A stretch of 64,000 bases of DNA from Renibacterium salmoninarum ATCC 33209 (GTDB lineage: Bacteria > Actinomycetota > Actinomycetes > Actinomycetales > Micrococcaceae), in NCBI RefSeq assembly GCF_000018885.1, contig NC_010168.1, forward strand, positions 1,674,001-1,738,000, in the 5' to 3' direction. Below, piece by piece: positions 1 to 9,457 of this stretch. The stretch's first letter is position 1; every line of letters starts with the position of its first letter. The notes beneath the pieces are model-generated. The model was given only the letters and a program-made list of their open reading frames with translations, was not told the DNA's origin and made no database searches. The translations under genes were made by a program, and so were the position numbers.

Positions 1-785
1 TTGCCAATGATGATCGCCTTCTGAGAAGGACGTTCTACATAAAGATTTACCCGAACATCCAGCAGCGGGTTTTCTGCACTGCGTCCCTCTCGCGGAATGA
101 TTTCGTCAACCACGACGGCTAATGAGTGAGGCATCTCATCGCGGACACCTTCCAGGGCCGCTTCGCGGACCAGCTCGGCGACCATGATCGCCTCGGGCTC
201 ATCGGTAAGCTCACCATCGGGGTAAAGCGCCGGCGATACTGGTAAATGCGAAGCCAAAACTTTGGCCACAACATCAACTTGGTGATCTTTGACTGCTGAG
301 ACTGGTACGACGTCGGCAAAGCCCTTTTCGCCCAAAACCTGCTGACCCAGCTCGCTGACGGCCAGCAGTTGGTGCGCCAGCTGCTCCTTGCTGACCGTGT
401 CAGTTTTGGTCACCAACGCGATAATCGGTTTACCGCGCAGATCGGCCAATTGCGCGGCGATGAATCGGTCCCCAGGCCCGATCTTTTCGTTGGCGGGAAG
501 ACAGAATCCGATGACATCGACCTCGGATAACGTGCCCGCTACCAAATCATTCAGGCGTTGCCCCAATAAGGTTCTGGGCCGGTGCAATCCTGGCGTATCA
601 ACCAGGATGAGCTGATACTCGTCGCGGTGCACGATGCCTCGAATAGTGTGCCGAGTCGTCTGTGGCTTCGCGGAGGTAATCGCGACCTTCTGGCCAACGA
701 GGGCGTTAGTTAAAGTTGACTTGCCTGCGTTTGGGCGCCCGGCTAGAACCGCGAATCCTGCCCGGTAGTCTTGGTTGGCGTCCAT
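1..785 (-). CDS. era: GTPase Era, C-terminus cut by window edge
   Basis: Era is an essential GTPase that binds the 3' end of 16S rRNA and assists 30S assembly. The frame is open from an ATG at 785 to the window edge, about 261 codons. Visible are the P-loop GRPNAGKS near residues 16-23, the switch segment PQTTRH, a DTPG motif, and TKTD in place of NKxD. The start of the KH domain is recognisable (VNLYVERPSQKAIIIG), so roughly the last 40 residues lie outside the window. A GGGAG ribosome binding site lies about eight bases before the ATG. It is the last visible gene of a phoH-ybeY-CBS-era run, the usual order in Actinobacteria. Identification is secure. Confidence 0.95.
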   Translation of the reverse strand, partial: MDANQDYRAGFAVLAGRPNAGKSTLTNALVGQKVAITSAKPQTTRHTIRGIVHRDEYQLILVDTPGLHRPRTLLGQRLNDLVAGTLSEVDVIGFCLPANEKIGPGDRFIAAQLADLRGKPIIALVTKTDTVSKEQLAHQLLAVSELGQQVLGEKGFADVVPVSAVKDHQVDVVAKVLASHLPVSPALYPDGELTDEPEAIMVAELVREAALEGVRDEMPHSLAVVVDEIIPREGRSAENPLLDVRVNLYVERPSQKAIIIG

Positions 786-834
786 AATTTTGCTCCCTGT
801 TAATTTCATCTCATGGCAATCTTGGTGCTGCATG

Positions 835-2127
835 TCATTCATTCTCAGTCTGAACCGGTTCAGCCCGGCTGACAATCACATGGCTAACCCGATTTCTGCG
901 GCCTTCAAGCCGATCAGCCAATAAATCAAGCCCATCAATCTCAATCCGGCTTCCCACAATAGGTACCCGACCGAGTCGTTTGGCCAGCAGACCGCCGACC
1001 GTATCTACCTCATCGTCATCAAGATCAATGCCGAACAATTCACCCAAATCTTCAATATTCATTTGGGCACTCACTCGATAGCTGTTCGGACCGATCTCTT
1101 CGACTTCAGAATCCTCAGCATCGTACTCGTCAACAATTTCGCCGACAATCTCTTCAATGAGATCTTCCAAAGTCACTAAGCCCGCGGTTCCACCATATTC
1201 ATCGATCACAATTGCGACGTGCGTGGACTCTTTTTGTAGCTCCTTTAGTAGTTCGCCTACCTGTTTGGATTCAGGCACATACCGGACCTCACGGCTCAGC
1301 GATTCAACCCTGGGGCCTTGCTCGCCGTCAGCCAAACGCTGCTGAGTGGCAACAACATCTTTGAGGTACAGAACTCCCAGCACCTGGTCTGCATCATCGC
1401 CAATTACCGGCACCCGTGAATACCCAGACCTAATGAAGAGGGCTAGCGCTTGTTTGAGGCTGGACCCGCGCTCAATGCTGACAATATCGGTGCGCGGAAC
1501 CATAACAGCACGAACCAAAGTTTCATCGAGATCGAAAACGCCCTGAATGAAATCGACTTCATCGTCTTCGATCATGTCTGATTCGCTAGCGCGGTCGACG
1601 AATTCGCGAAATTCCTCTTCACTGACGAAAGCATTTTCCTGGCGCGGTGCACCAGGAGCCACCGCACTGCCCAACGCGACAAGCCACCGCGGAATTAGGC
1701 CAAGGATCCAGCAAAGAAATCGCACCATCCAGGCTGTTGCCCGCAAAACCTCAACAGGATGAAGGCGACCAATTTGTCGCGGCGAGACGCCCACCAAGAC
1801 TAATCCAATGCCAGCCATCACCACGGTAGCCAAAAGTCCGGCTAACCAGAGATTGTCGATCAAGTTCAAGAAAAGCATCGCAACCGCCACCGCTGCGGCA
1901 GTTTCAAACCAGATGCGCCAAAATCGAAGCGCATTTTGGTGATCTATCAACTTATCCAGAACCGAACGCAAGGCAGTCTGCCGTTGCCGTACCCCTGGAT
2001 CTCTTTCGTCCTGAATCGAATCAGCAACGTTCCTTGGCAAGAAGCTCAAGGCAGCTTCCGCCATCGTAATAAAGCCAGCAATTGCAACAAAAACCAGCGC
2101 CATGACTAGCAGTACAGCTGTGATCAC
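835..2127 (-). CDS. CNNM/CorC-HlyC family CBS-domain membrane protein
   Basis: This 430-residue protein has the three-part layout of the HlyC/CorC family. An N-terminal DUF21-type membrane region has hydrophobic stretches at about 1-25, 70-105 and 125-155. A CBS pair occupies about 205-330, and a CorC_HlyC domain fills the last 90 residues (motif DEYGGTAGLVTLEDLIEEIVG). Family members have been linked to magnesium or cobalt efflux and are often misnamed hemolysins; the substrate here is unknown. Its start overlaps the ybeY stop by four bases (ATGA), so translation is probably coupled. The shorter first membrane part compared with some CNNM proteins is normal for this actinobacterial subgroup. 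Confidence 0.88.
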   Translation of the reverse strand: MITAVLLVMALVFVAIAGFITMAEAALSFLPRNVADSIQDERDPGVRQRQTALRSVLDKLIDHQNALRFWRIWFETAAAVAVAMLFLNLIDNLWLAGLLATVVMAGIGLVLVGVSPRQIGRLHPVEVLRATAWMVRFLCWILGLIPRWLVALGSAVAPGAPRQENAFVSEEEFREFVDRASESDMIEDDEVDFIQGVFDLDETLVRAVMVPRTDIVSIERGSSLKQALALFIRSGYSRVPVIGDDADQVLGVLYLKDVVATQQRLADGEQGPRVESLSREVRYVPESKQVGELLKELQKESTHVAIVIDEYGGTAGLVTLEDLIEEIVGEIVDEYDAEDSEVEEIGPNSYRVSAQMNIEDLGELFGIDLDDDEVDTVGGLLAKRLGRVPIVGSRIEIDGLDLLADRLEGRRNRVSHVIVSRAEPVQTENE

Positions 2128-2597
2128 GCGGTAGTCTCCGCTGGGGCGTCACGCCCAAGGAATGACGTCAGCAATTCACGTTGCAGTCCGAACATTTCAG
2201 CTTTTTCTTCTGGATCTTCATGATCGTAACCAAGCAGGTGTAGTAAGCCGTGCGTCGTCAACAACAAAAGCTCGTCTTCTACGCTATGACCACCTGCCTG
2301 AGCTTGCTCCTGCGCAACTTGCGGGCAAATAACAATGTCTCCCAATAACCCAGCCGGAGCTGGTCGTGAGACCGTACCGGGCCTTAGCTCGTCCATAGGG
2401 AAGGATAAAACGTCGGTCGCGCCAGGTTCGTACATCCACTCAACATGCAGTTTTTCCATTGCTTCCCGGTCCGCAAGAATAATGGACAATTCCGTTTGCG
2501 GGTGCAGGTACAGCTTTTCGAAGACGAATCTCGACAGCCTTACTAGCTCAGCCTCGGGCAATTCGACGCCGGATTCGTTGTTGACTTCAACGCTCAT
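2124..2597 (-). CDS. ybeY: Endoribonuclease YbeY, rRNA maturation factor
   Basis: YbeY is a zinc-dependent single-strand endoribonuclease used in 16S rRNA 3'-end processing and ribosome quality control. The 157-residue protein has the family length. The metal site [11 protein letters not shown] places the three histidines at 116, 120 and 126, and the upstream conserved segment TDVLSFP is at 61-67. It overlaps the end of the broken phoH frame by 11 bases and the following CBS gene by four, in the widespread phoH-ybeY-CBS-era order. It remains intact although its upstream partner is frameshifted. Confidence 0.95.
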   Translation of the reverse strand: MSVEVNNESGVELPEAELVRLSRFVFEKLYLHPQTELSIILADREAMEKLHVEWMYEPGATDVLSFPMDELRPGTVSRPAPAGLLGDIVICPQVAQEQAQAGGHSVEDELLLLTTHGLLHLLGYDHEDPEEKAEMFGLQRELLTSFLGRDAPAETTA

Positions 2598-3643
2598 GTT
2601 GTCCGCTCGCTTTCATATTGCCCGCATTTTTGGCGGCAGAACTGCTCTCTTGAGCATCAGTCCACGTCGCATAGGCCGAAACAATATCGGCCACCAAACG
2701 ATGTCGAACCACGTCAGCTGCTTCTAGTCGAGAAAAGTGAATCCCGTCGATTCCCTCTAGAATTCCAGCGACAATTCGCAATCCGGACCGCACACCACCA
2801 GGCAGATCTACCTGGGTGATATCTCCGGTAACGACCATCTTGGAACCGAAGCCCAAACGAGTAAGAAACATCTTCATTTGCTCAGCGGTAGTGTTTTGCG
2901 CTTCATCCAAGATGATGAATGCATCGTTGAGCGTCCGTCCGCGCATATAGGCCAGCGGAGCCACTTCAATAGTTCCTGCAGCCATCAGCTTGGGGATGGT
3001 TTCAGGGTCAATCATGTCGTGCAGCGCATCGTAGAGCGGGCGCAGATAGGGATCAATTTTGTCGCTTAATGTACCGGGTAATGAAACCTAGACGTTCGCC
3101 AGCTTCTACCGCTGGGCGGGTCAGAATAATCCGGCTTACTTCCTTCTGCTGCAAGGCCTGAACTGCCTTAGCCATCGCAAGATAAGTCTTGCCGGTACCC
3201 GCCGGACCAATGCCAAAGACAATCGTGTTCGCGTCAATCGCGTCCACATAGCTTTTCTGATTCAAGGTTTTCGGTCGAATAGTGCGGCCGCGGCTGGTCA
3301 GAATGTTTTGCGTCAGCACATCAACAGGACTTGCCACCGACTGCGAATGCAGCATCGAAACTAGCTGCTCAATGACAGCCGGGGTAATCAATGATTGCCG
3401 GTTAACTAATGCCCTGATCTCATCGAAAAGTCGAACGATTCGGGGCACGTCCGCTTCGGGCCCTGAAATGGTCAGTTCGTTTCCACGGGCATGAAAATCA
3501 AATCCCGGGAAGGTTGATTCGATAGCACGCAAAGCCTGGTCCTGGCTGCCCAGGGAGGCAACCATTTGTCCAGGCGAATCAAAGGTAATAGTTTCCGTAC
3601 GCACTCCCGCTATGGTGCGCGGGAAGGAATTAGCTTCACTCAT
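2587..3643 (-). pseudogene. phoH: PhoH-like ATPase gene, single-base frameshift
   Basis: Two frames together make one PhoH-like protein of about 352 residues. The first (from 3643) has the N-terminal domain and the Walker A motif GPAGTGKT, and reads through [12 protein letters not shown]. It then derails into ITRYIKRQN and stops at 3053. Dropping the base at 3082 restores [19 protein letters not shown], which joins the second frame containing the Walker B stretch IILDEAQN. A one-base insertion is therefore the simplest explanation, either real or a sequencing error. PhoH-like proteins are predicted RNA helicase/nuclease-associated ATPases whose exact role is unclear. As read, only the first half plus Walker A would be made. 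Confidence 0.9.
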
Positions 3644-4038
3644 GGTCTAGGCCAGCAGGCCTTCAATCTCGCTTCCAAATTGACAGTACCAACATCGATA
3701 CACTTAGCGCGGTACCACAATCGATGCCAAACCAAGTATCTCTTATCTTAGGCTGTGAACCGGGTAACAACTTCCTTGAAGCTGTATCTCGGTCTGGTCT
3801 CAGCTTTATTTCGATCCGGTTGCAGTTGGCCTTAGCCCGAAAATTTTGTCGAAGCGCACTATGTGACTGTGCCAAGCTGTCATAAGTGCCTTCATCCAGG
3901 AGCAATCTCCGGCAGCTACATTGCCGAAGCAGGAGGGGCATTTTCTATTGGTTGAGGTGAGGAAGAAAGATTAGCAACGCTAGCCGGAACGTCGCGAAAC
4001 ATCGCGCTCGATGGGGGTGGCTTATTGCCATCGCTATT
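3644..4038. other. Gap between divergent phoH and GerMN gene
   Basis: This 395-base divergent gap should hold both promoters. No convincing gene was found; a 92-codon minus-strand open frame (3663-3941) resembles nothing known. The last 90 bases probably belong to the coding region of the GerMN lipoprotein, displaced by a frameshift. A strong ribosome binding site AGGAGGGG lies at 3931-3938, nine bases before a TTG at 3948. Confidence 0.6.
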
Positions 4039-4899
4039 GTGCTGGGTGTCAGCGCTTGCTCAGGCGGTACGCAAACCACCCCGGCCAGTAATTTGCCGCT
4101 CAATTCCAATACCGATAACAGTGCCGTAGCAGCCGCGCCACTTGAAGCGTCGCAGTCGAGCGCTAAGGTGCCGGTCTACTGGCTCGGAAAAAATGCGGAC
4201 AAGTCTTATCTTTACCGAGAGTTTCTGCCGCTCGACACCGGTGACGACCCCATCGAAACCGCCCTCGAACTGATGACCAAGTCCGCTCCGCTGGATTCGG
4301 ACTATTCAACACCCTGGTCTAAGGCAAGCAAAATAAGCGCTTCGTTGTCAGGCGGAAAGACCATTACGGTGGATATTTCGGCTGATGCCTTCGCGAAAAA
4401 ATTGGAAAACGCCACAGCGCAATTGGCTCTTCAACAGTTGGTTTATACCGCGACTGCTGCGGCAGCGAACTCGGGTTTGGTAGATTCGGGCCAGAGTATC
4501 CAAGTCACCGTGTTGGTGGACGGACATACTGATTTCAGCGCATTTGACCAGGTCAAGCTAGACCGTCCGCTCAGCAGGGACGCCAGTGTTCAAGCGCCAA
4601 TTTGGATCATTGACCCGCAACAAAACACCGCTTTTAACGCGAGCCCAGTCAATGTAACCGGGCGCGGCCTCACCTCTGAAGGCACCTTGCGCTGGACATT
4701 AGCAACGATCGATGCAGATAAGCGTGAGACTCCTTATCAAAACGGGAGTACCCCTTTGACGGCAAACAGCCAGGCCGGAAATTTTGCCTTCACCTTGAAT
4801 CCTCCGCCAGGGAACTACCGGCTAACCATCTTCTCAATCGATCCGAGTAAGCCTGATAAGCAACAATATTCGGACAGCAAGATTTTTACAGTCAAATAA
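4039..4899 (+). CDS. GerMN/Gmad2-domain lipoprotein, start probably frameshifted
   Basis: The first available start (GTG 4039) falls inside a lipoprotein signal peptide and leaves only MLGVSAC before the lipid-attachment cysteine. The mature part has a GerMN domain (about residues 60-175) and a C-terminal Gmad2 immunoglobulin-like domain (about 190-286). These domains occur in sporulation and cell-envelope lipoproteins; in a non-sporulating actinobacterium the role is unknown. Upstream in the same frame the sequence reads as a normal signal peptide (basic stretch, then WGWLIAIAIVLGVSAC) but has no start codon before a stop at 3958. Removing one A from the run near 3966 joins it to a TTG/GTG start with an AGGAGGGG site. 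The gene is probably disrupted at its 5' end. Confidence 0.8.
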   Translation: MLGVSACSGGTQTTPASNLPLNSNTDNSAVAAAPLEASQSSAKVPVYWLGKNADKSYLYREFLPLDTGDDPIETALELMTKSAPLDSDYSTPWSKASKISASLSGGKTITVDISADAFAKKLENATAQLALQQLVYTATAAAANSGLVDSGQSIQVTVLVDGHTDFSAFDQVKLDRPLSRDASVQAPIWIIDPQQNTAFNASPVNVTGRGLTSEGTLRWTLATIDADKRETPYQNGSTPLTANSQAGNFAFTLNPPPGNYRLTIFSIDPSKPDKQQYSDSKIFTVK

Positions 4900-4920
4900 A
4901 TAGCCCGGGCGAAAGTTGCC

Positions 4921-5691
4921 TTAGCTTAGCGTCACTCGCCAGCGACCCAAGGCTTCGCTTAGCAGCACGACGGCGGCCGGACCTGCGGTAGATGATCGAA
5001 GCACATGTGGGCCTAGCCGTAGTTTTTCAGAGCCTGCTGAGCTGAAAAGTTCCAACTCTCGGTCGCTCATTCCGCCCTCGGGCCCAACGACAAGCAAGAG
5101 CTCCTCAACGTCCTTGTACTGATCAACTAGCTGCAATAAATCAGTTGTTGCCTCTTCATGCAAAACCAGCATTCTACTTTTTGGCAGCAAGGCAATGCGC
5201 TTTACCAGCCCCGGACTGTCCACTGGGTCTAAGAGCAGCGGAGTTCTTGCCCGGCGCGCTTGTTTTGTTGCGGCCTGGATTGTCTTGGCCCATTTAGCCA
5301 TCGATTTCTCGACTCGCTCAGGCCGCCAACGAACGATAGAACGATCTGCCTGCCAAGGAATAACAGCATCCACGCCCAGCTCTGTAGCGGTTTCGATCGC
5401 AAGTTCGTCTCGTCCGTCTTTCGCTAGCGCTTGCACAAGCACCAACCGCGGTTGCGGAGCAGGCTCTGCTAAACGGGACTGGACACGGACCGTCAATGTG
5501 CCCGGCGCAGTTTGCAAAACGATGCAGTTCAAACGCAAACCAACACCATCCACGATGTCGAGGTGTTCATCGACCGCAATTCGCTTCACCGTTGCGGCAT
5601 GATGACCTTCATCTCCCGCCAACTCAAAATCGTCACCGGGCTCTAAATCTGCGATTGAAGCCGCATCGGCAAAGAAGACCGGATTAGTCAT
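4921..5691 (-). CDS. rsmE: 16S rRNA (uracil-1498-N3)-methyltransferase RsmE
   Basis: RsmE uses S-adenosylmethionine to methylate N3 of U1498 in the 30S subunit. The 256-residue protein has an N-terminal PUA-like part (GDEGHHAATVKRI). Its C-terminal SPOUT knot carries LLVVGPEGGMSDREL and LGPHVLRSSTAGPAAV, the two cofactor-loop motifs of the family. It follows dnaJ by six bases in the hrcA-dnaJ-rsmE order common in Actinobacteria, so it is probably cotranscribed from the heat-shock promoter with the CIRCE element. Start and length agree with the family. Confidence 0.94.
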   Translation of the reverse strand: MTNPVFFADAASIADLEPGDDFELAGDEGHHAATVKRIAVDEHLDIVDGVGLRLNCIVLQTAPGTLTVRVQSRLAEPAPQPRLVLVQALAKDGRDELAIETATELGVDAVIPWQADRSIVRWRPERVEKSMAKWAKTIQAATKQARRARTPLLLDPVDSPGLVKRIALLPKSRMLVLHEEATTDLLQLVDQYKDVEELLLVVGPEGGMSDRELELFSSAGSEKLRLGPHVLRSSTAGPAAVVLLSEALGRWRVTLS

Positions 5692-5697
5692 TGCTGA

Positions 5698-6852
<1,155 letters not shown>

Positions 6853-6874
6853 TCAGCTAGCCAAGGCGAAATAC

Positions 6875-7887
6875 TTAGCCAGCAAGAATTCGTGATAAAT
6901 AACGTGCGACGGCGTGCACCGACGACATAGTGTTCGGGTAGTCCATTCGGATTGGTCCGAGCACACCCAACTTCGCGGTGGCGTCAGGACCATAGCTAGT
7001 TGCCACCACAGAGGCTTCTGCCAACGAATCGTGCGGATTCTCTCGCCCAATGCTTACCGCCACGCCGCGAGCGTCTTGCGCCATTTCTGATAACAACCGG
7101 AGCATGACAACTTGTTCCTCCAGAGCATCAAGCACCGGGCCGATACTCAGCGGGAAGTCGACATTTGACCGGGAAAGATTCGCCGTGCCGGCCACCATAA
7201 AACGTTCCTCTTTCGCCGCAGCCGCCAAGGCCTTGAGTCCTCGCGATAAGGTTTGGCCGGAGCTCTCGAGCCCAAGAGGAACTTGATTCAAAGCGGCCTC
7301 GAGGGCTATGGGTAACTTGCTGACGGACGTACCAACTGCTGCTGGTAGGAACTGATTGCGCAAGGTGATCAGCTCTTCTGCACCAATCTGTTGCCCGACG
7401 TCGAAAACGCTCTGCTCTACTTTTCCATTGTCCAGAATTAGCACCACAAGCACCTGGTACGGCGCCAAGGCGACAAACTCCACATGACGGACCGTTGCAC
7501 CCGAGGACGTCGGGTATTGAACGACGGCGACTTGGTTAGTCAGCTGCGCTAACGTCCGAACCGTGCGCTCTAAGACATCGTCAAGGTCGGTGGAACCTGT
7601 CAACACATTTTGAATAGCTCGCTCCTCAGCGGCGGAAAGCGGCTTGACCTCAGTAATCAGGTCGACAAATATCCGATAACCCTTATCAGTCGGAATCCGG
7701 CCAGCGGAGGTGTGCGGGGCCGTAATCAAACCCTCTTCTTCTAAAGCGGCCATGTCATTACGAATGGTGCACTAGAAACGCCAAGGTGGTGGCGGTCAAC
7801 TAACGCCTTCGAACCGGCTGGTTCACGAGAGTGAACGTAATCTTCAACGATGGCCCGAAGCACTTCGAGCTTTCGAACATCGCTCAT
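6875..7887 (-). pseudogene. hrcA: Heat-inducible repressor HrcA, frameshifted near N-terminus
   Basis: HrcA represses class I heat-shock genes by binding CIRCE. The natural start is the ATG at 7887 ([20 protein letters not shown]). The winged-helix domain reads normally to LGVSSA, where one A is missing between 7767 and 7768. Restoring it gives [16 protein letters not shown] and joins the 292-residue frame that carries the rest of the protein (stop at 6875), for a normal total near 337 residues. The break falls in the DNA-binding domain, so a protein restarted downstream (ATG 7753) could not bind DNA. The C-terminal effector and dimerisation region looks intact, suggesting a recent event. Confidence 0.93.
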
Positions 7888-7959
7888 CGGACCCACCCGC
7901 CTTCCTTACGTCGCCTACTCTGGCTCATCCCGAGTGTCTGAAGAATCTAAGCCCCAGAC

Positions 7960-7986
7960 TTAGCACTCGGCTTGCCCAAGTGCTAA
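7960..7986 (-). promoter_or_regulatory. CIRCE operator (HrcA binding site)
   Basis: The inverted repeat TTAGCACTC, nine-base spacer, AAGTGCTAA matches the CIRCE consensus (TTAGCACTC-N9-GAGTGCTAA) at 17 of 18 arm positions. It lies 73 bases upstream of the hrcA start, where CIRCE normally controls the hrcA-dnaJ operon. The consensus is established knowledge; binding here is inferred. Confidence 0.93.
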
Positions 7987-8064
7987 GTCTAATACTTTCC
8001 TTCGGAGCCTGCGTCCAGGCGTGTCAGTCCGTACGCTCTCCGCGCAATAGGGCAAACTTGGCCA

Positions 8065-8934
8065 GTGACTTCTTCCTTCGATTATGCCCAATGGGGACCG
8101 CAAGACATGGCAGCAGGCGGCCGAAATCAGCGCCGAGAACTGCCTAAGGTTCAAGCGCAGCTGGGTTCGGTGTTCGAGGATGTCAGCTCCGGCTGGGTCG
8201 GCGCCGTGATTCGAGTAGAGAAGTCCGGCGGCATGCACATTATGGTGCTGGAGGATCGACGCGGTAAGTCAAAATCATTTCAGCTGGGTTCCGGTTTCCT
8301 CTTCGACGGCGCTCCGGTGGAAGCGATTGCTCCGGTCAAAGCTGAAGTAGTAGCCCCGCAGCGCACTGCTTCTGGTTCGGTAAAACTCACTGGCACTAAG
8401 GCTCGGGTGGCTCGTGCGAGCCGCATTTGGGTCGAAGGAAAACACGACGCCGAACTTGTTGAGAAGGTTTGGGGAGACGATCTACGGGTCGAAGGCATCG
8501 TCGTCGAACCGCTCGGTGGCATCGACGATCTAGCCGCAGCAGTTTCGGACTTTCAACCTGGCCCAGAGCGACGTTTAGGCGTTTTGGTGGACCATCTGGT
8601 TCCGCACTCCAAAGAATCCCGGATTGCCGCCCAGACACTCCAACTACCGGGGGCGCAGGGCAATGTTTTGATCGTTGGGCATCCCTATGTTGATGTTTGG
8701 CAAGCGATAAAGCCCCAGACTTTGGGCATTGAGGCTTGGCCAGTGATCTCCCGCTCGGTTGAATGGAAAGTGGGGATTTTGACTGCTTTTGGTTGGCCGC
8801 ATGCTGACCACGTCGATATTGCCCGCGGTTGGCAAAAACTATTGGCGCAAGTCCATAGCTACGCCGATTTGGAGCCGACTTTATTAGCGCGAGTCGAAGA
8901 AGTCATAGATTTCCTGACAGCTGACGTATCCTGA
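8065..8934 (+). CDS. DUF3097 family protein
   Basis: This 289-residue soluble protein begins at a GTG and matches the actinobacterial DUF3097 family by its overall sequence. The N-terminal part is basic, with a short beta-type segment SGWVGAVIRVEKSGGMHIMVLED. A segment resembling a TOPRIM-like fold starts near residue 112 (RIWVEGKHDAELVEKVWGDDLR), followed by LGVLVDHLVPHSKES near 170. The WVEGKHDAE and VDHL motifs recall the acidic motifs of TOPRIM proteins, which would suggest a nucleic-acid role, but no function is established. It is transcribed divergently from hrcA, and the intergenic gap also holds CIRCE. Confidence 0.85.
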   Translation: MTSSFDYAQWGPQDMAAGGRNQRRELPKVQAQLGSVFEDVSSGWVGAVIRVEKSGGMHIMVLEDRRGKSKSFQLGSGFLFDGAPVEAIAPVKAEVVAPQRTASGSVKLTGTKARVARASRIWVEGKHDAELVEKVWGDDLRVEGIVVEPLGGIDDLAAAVSDFQPGPERRLGVLVDHLVPHSKESRIAAQTLQLPGAQGNVLIVGHPYVDVWQAIKPQTLGIEAWPVISRSVEWKVGILTAFGWPHADHVDIARGWQKLLAQVHSYADLEPTLLARVEEVIDFLTADVS

Positions 8935-8993
8935 GAGCAAGAGTAAATCGTTCTGGCTAATCCAGAACCAATCAGCGAACGAGGATAGGAACT

Positions 8994-9422
8994 GTGACTT
9001 TTCCGGGCGGGGACGACCAAAACTTTCCAAGACAGCCAGAGCGTCGGACTCAGCAGTTCCAGGCTGTTTCGCCTGATGCATTGCCCTTGACCGCAAGCGA
9101 GGAACGGCAGTTTGCCTTTCTGGCGCATTGCGGTGGAATTCTTGGGTTCATCCCGTCTCTTGTTATTTATTTGATTTTCCGAGACCGCGGTCCGTTCACT
9201 GCTCAAGAGTCAAAAGAGGCGCTTAACTTCACTTTGCCACCAACGATCTTGGCGGCTTTGGCCAATGTACTTGCGCTTATGCTTCCGGTAGCCGGGAGCG
9301 TATTCACGATCCTTGCCGTTCTAATCTGGGTCTTTTTAACGGTGTTCTCAGTTATCGCAGCCATTCACGTCAACCGGGAAAATCCTTATCGCTACCCGGT
9401 AAATTTACGGCTGATTCACTAG
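8994..9422 (+). CDS. DUF4870 membrane protein
   Basis: This small integral membrane protein has 142 residues and a GTG start behind a good AGGATAGGA site. After a polar N-terminus of about 35 residues come hydrophobic segments at about 45-62 (HCGGILGFIPSLVIYLI) and 83-130, with the family feature SKEALNFTL between them. This arrangement is that of the DUF4870/Tic20-like family, whose function in bacteria is unknown. It is 59 bases behind the DUF3097 gene on the same strand and may be cotranscribed. Confidence 0.85.
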   Translation: MTFPGGDDQNFPRQPERRTQQFQAVSPDALPLTASEERQFAFLAHCGGILGFIPSLVIYLIFRDRGPFTAQESKEALNFTLPPTILAALANVLALMLPVAGSVFTILAVLIWVFLTVFSVIAAIHVNRENPYRYPVNLRLIH

Positions 9423-9457
9423 AAAACCGCTTCACTAGAAGACAGCACCATCACTGC

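Noticed and set aside
3663..3941. 92-codon minus-strand open frame between phoH and the GerMN gene
   Set aside because: No ribosome binding site, no recognisable domain, and it overlaps the likely promoter and 5' end of the GerMN gene.
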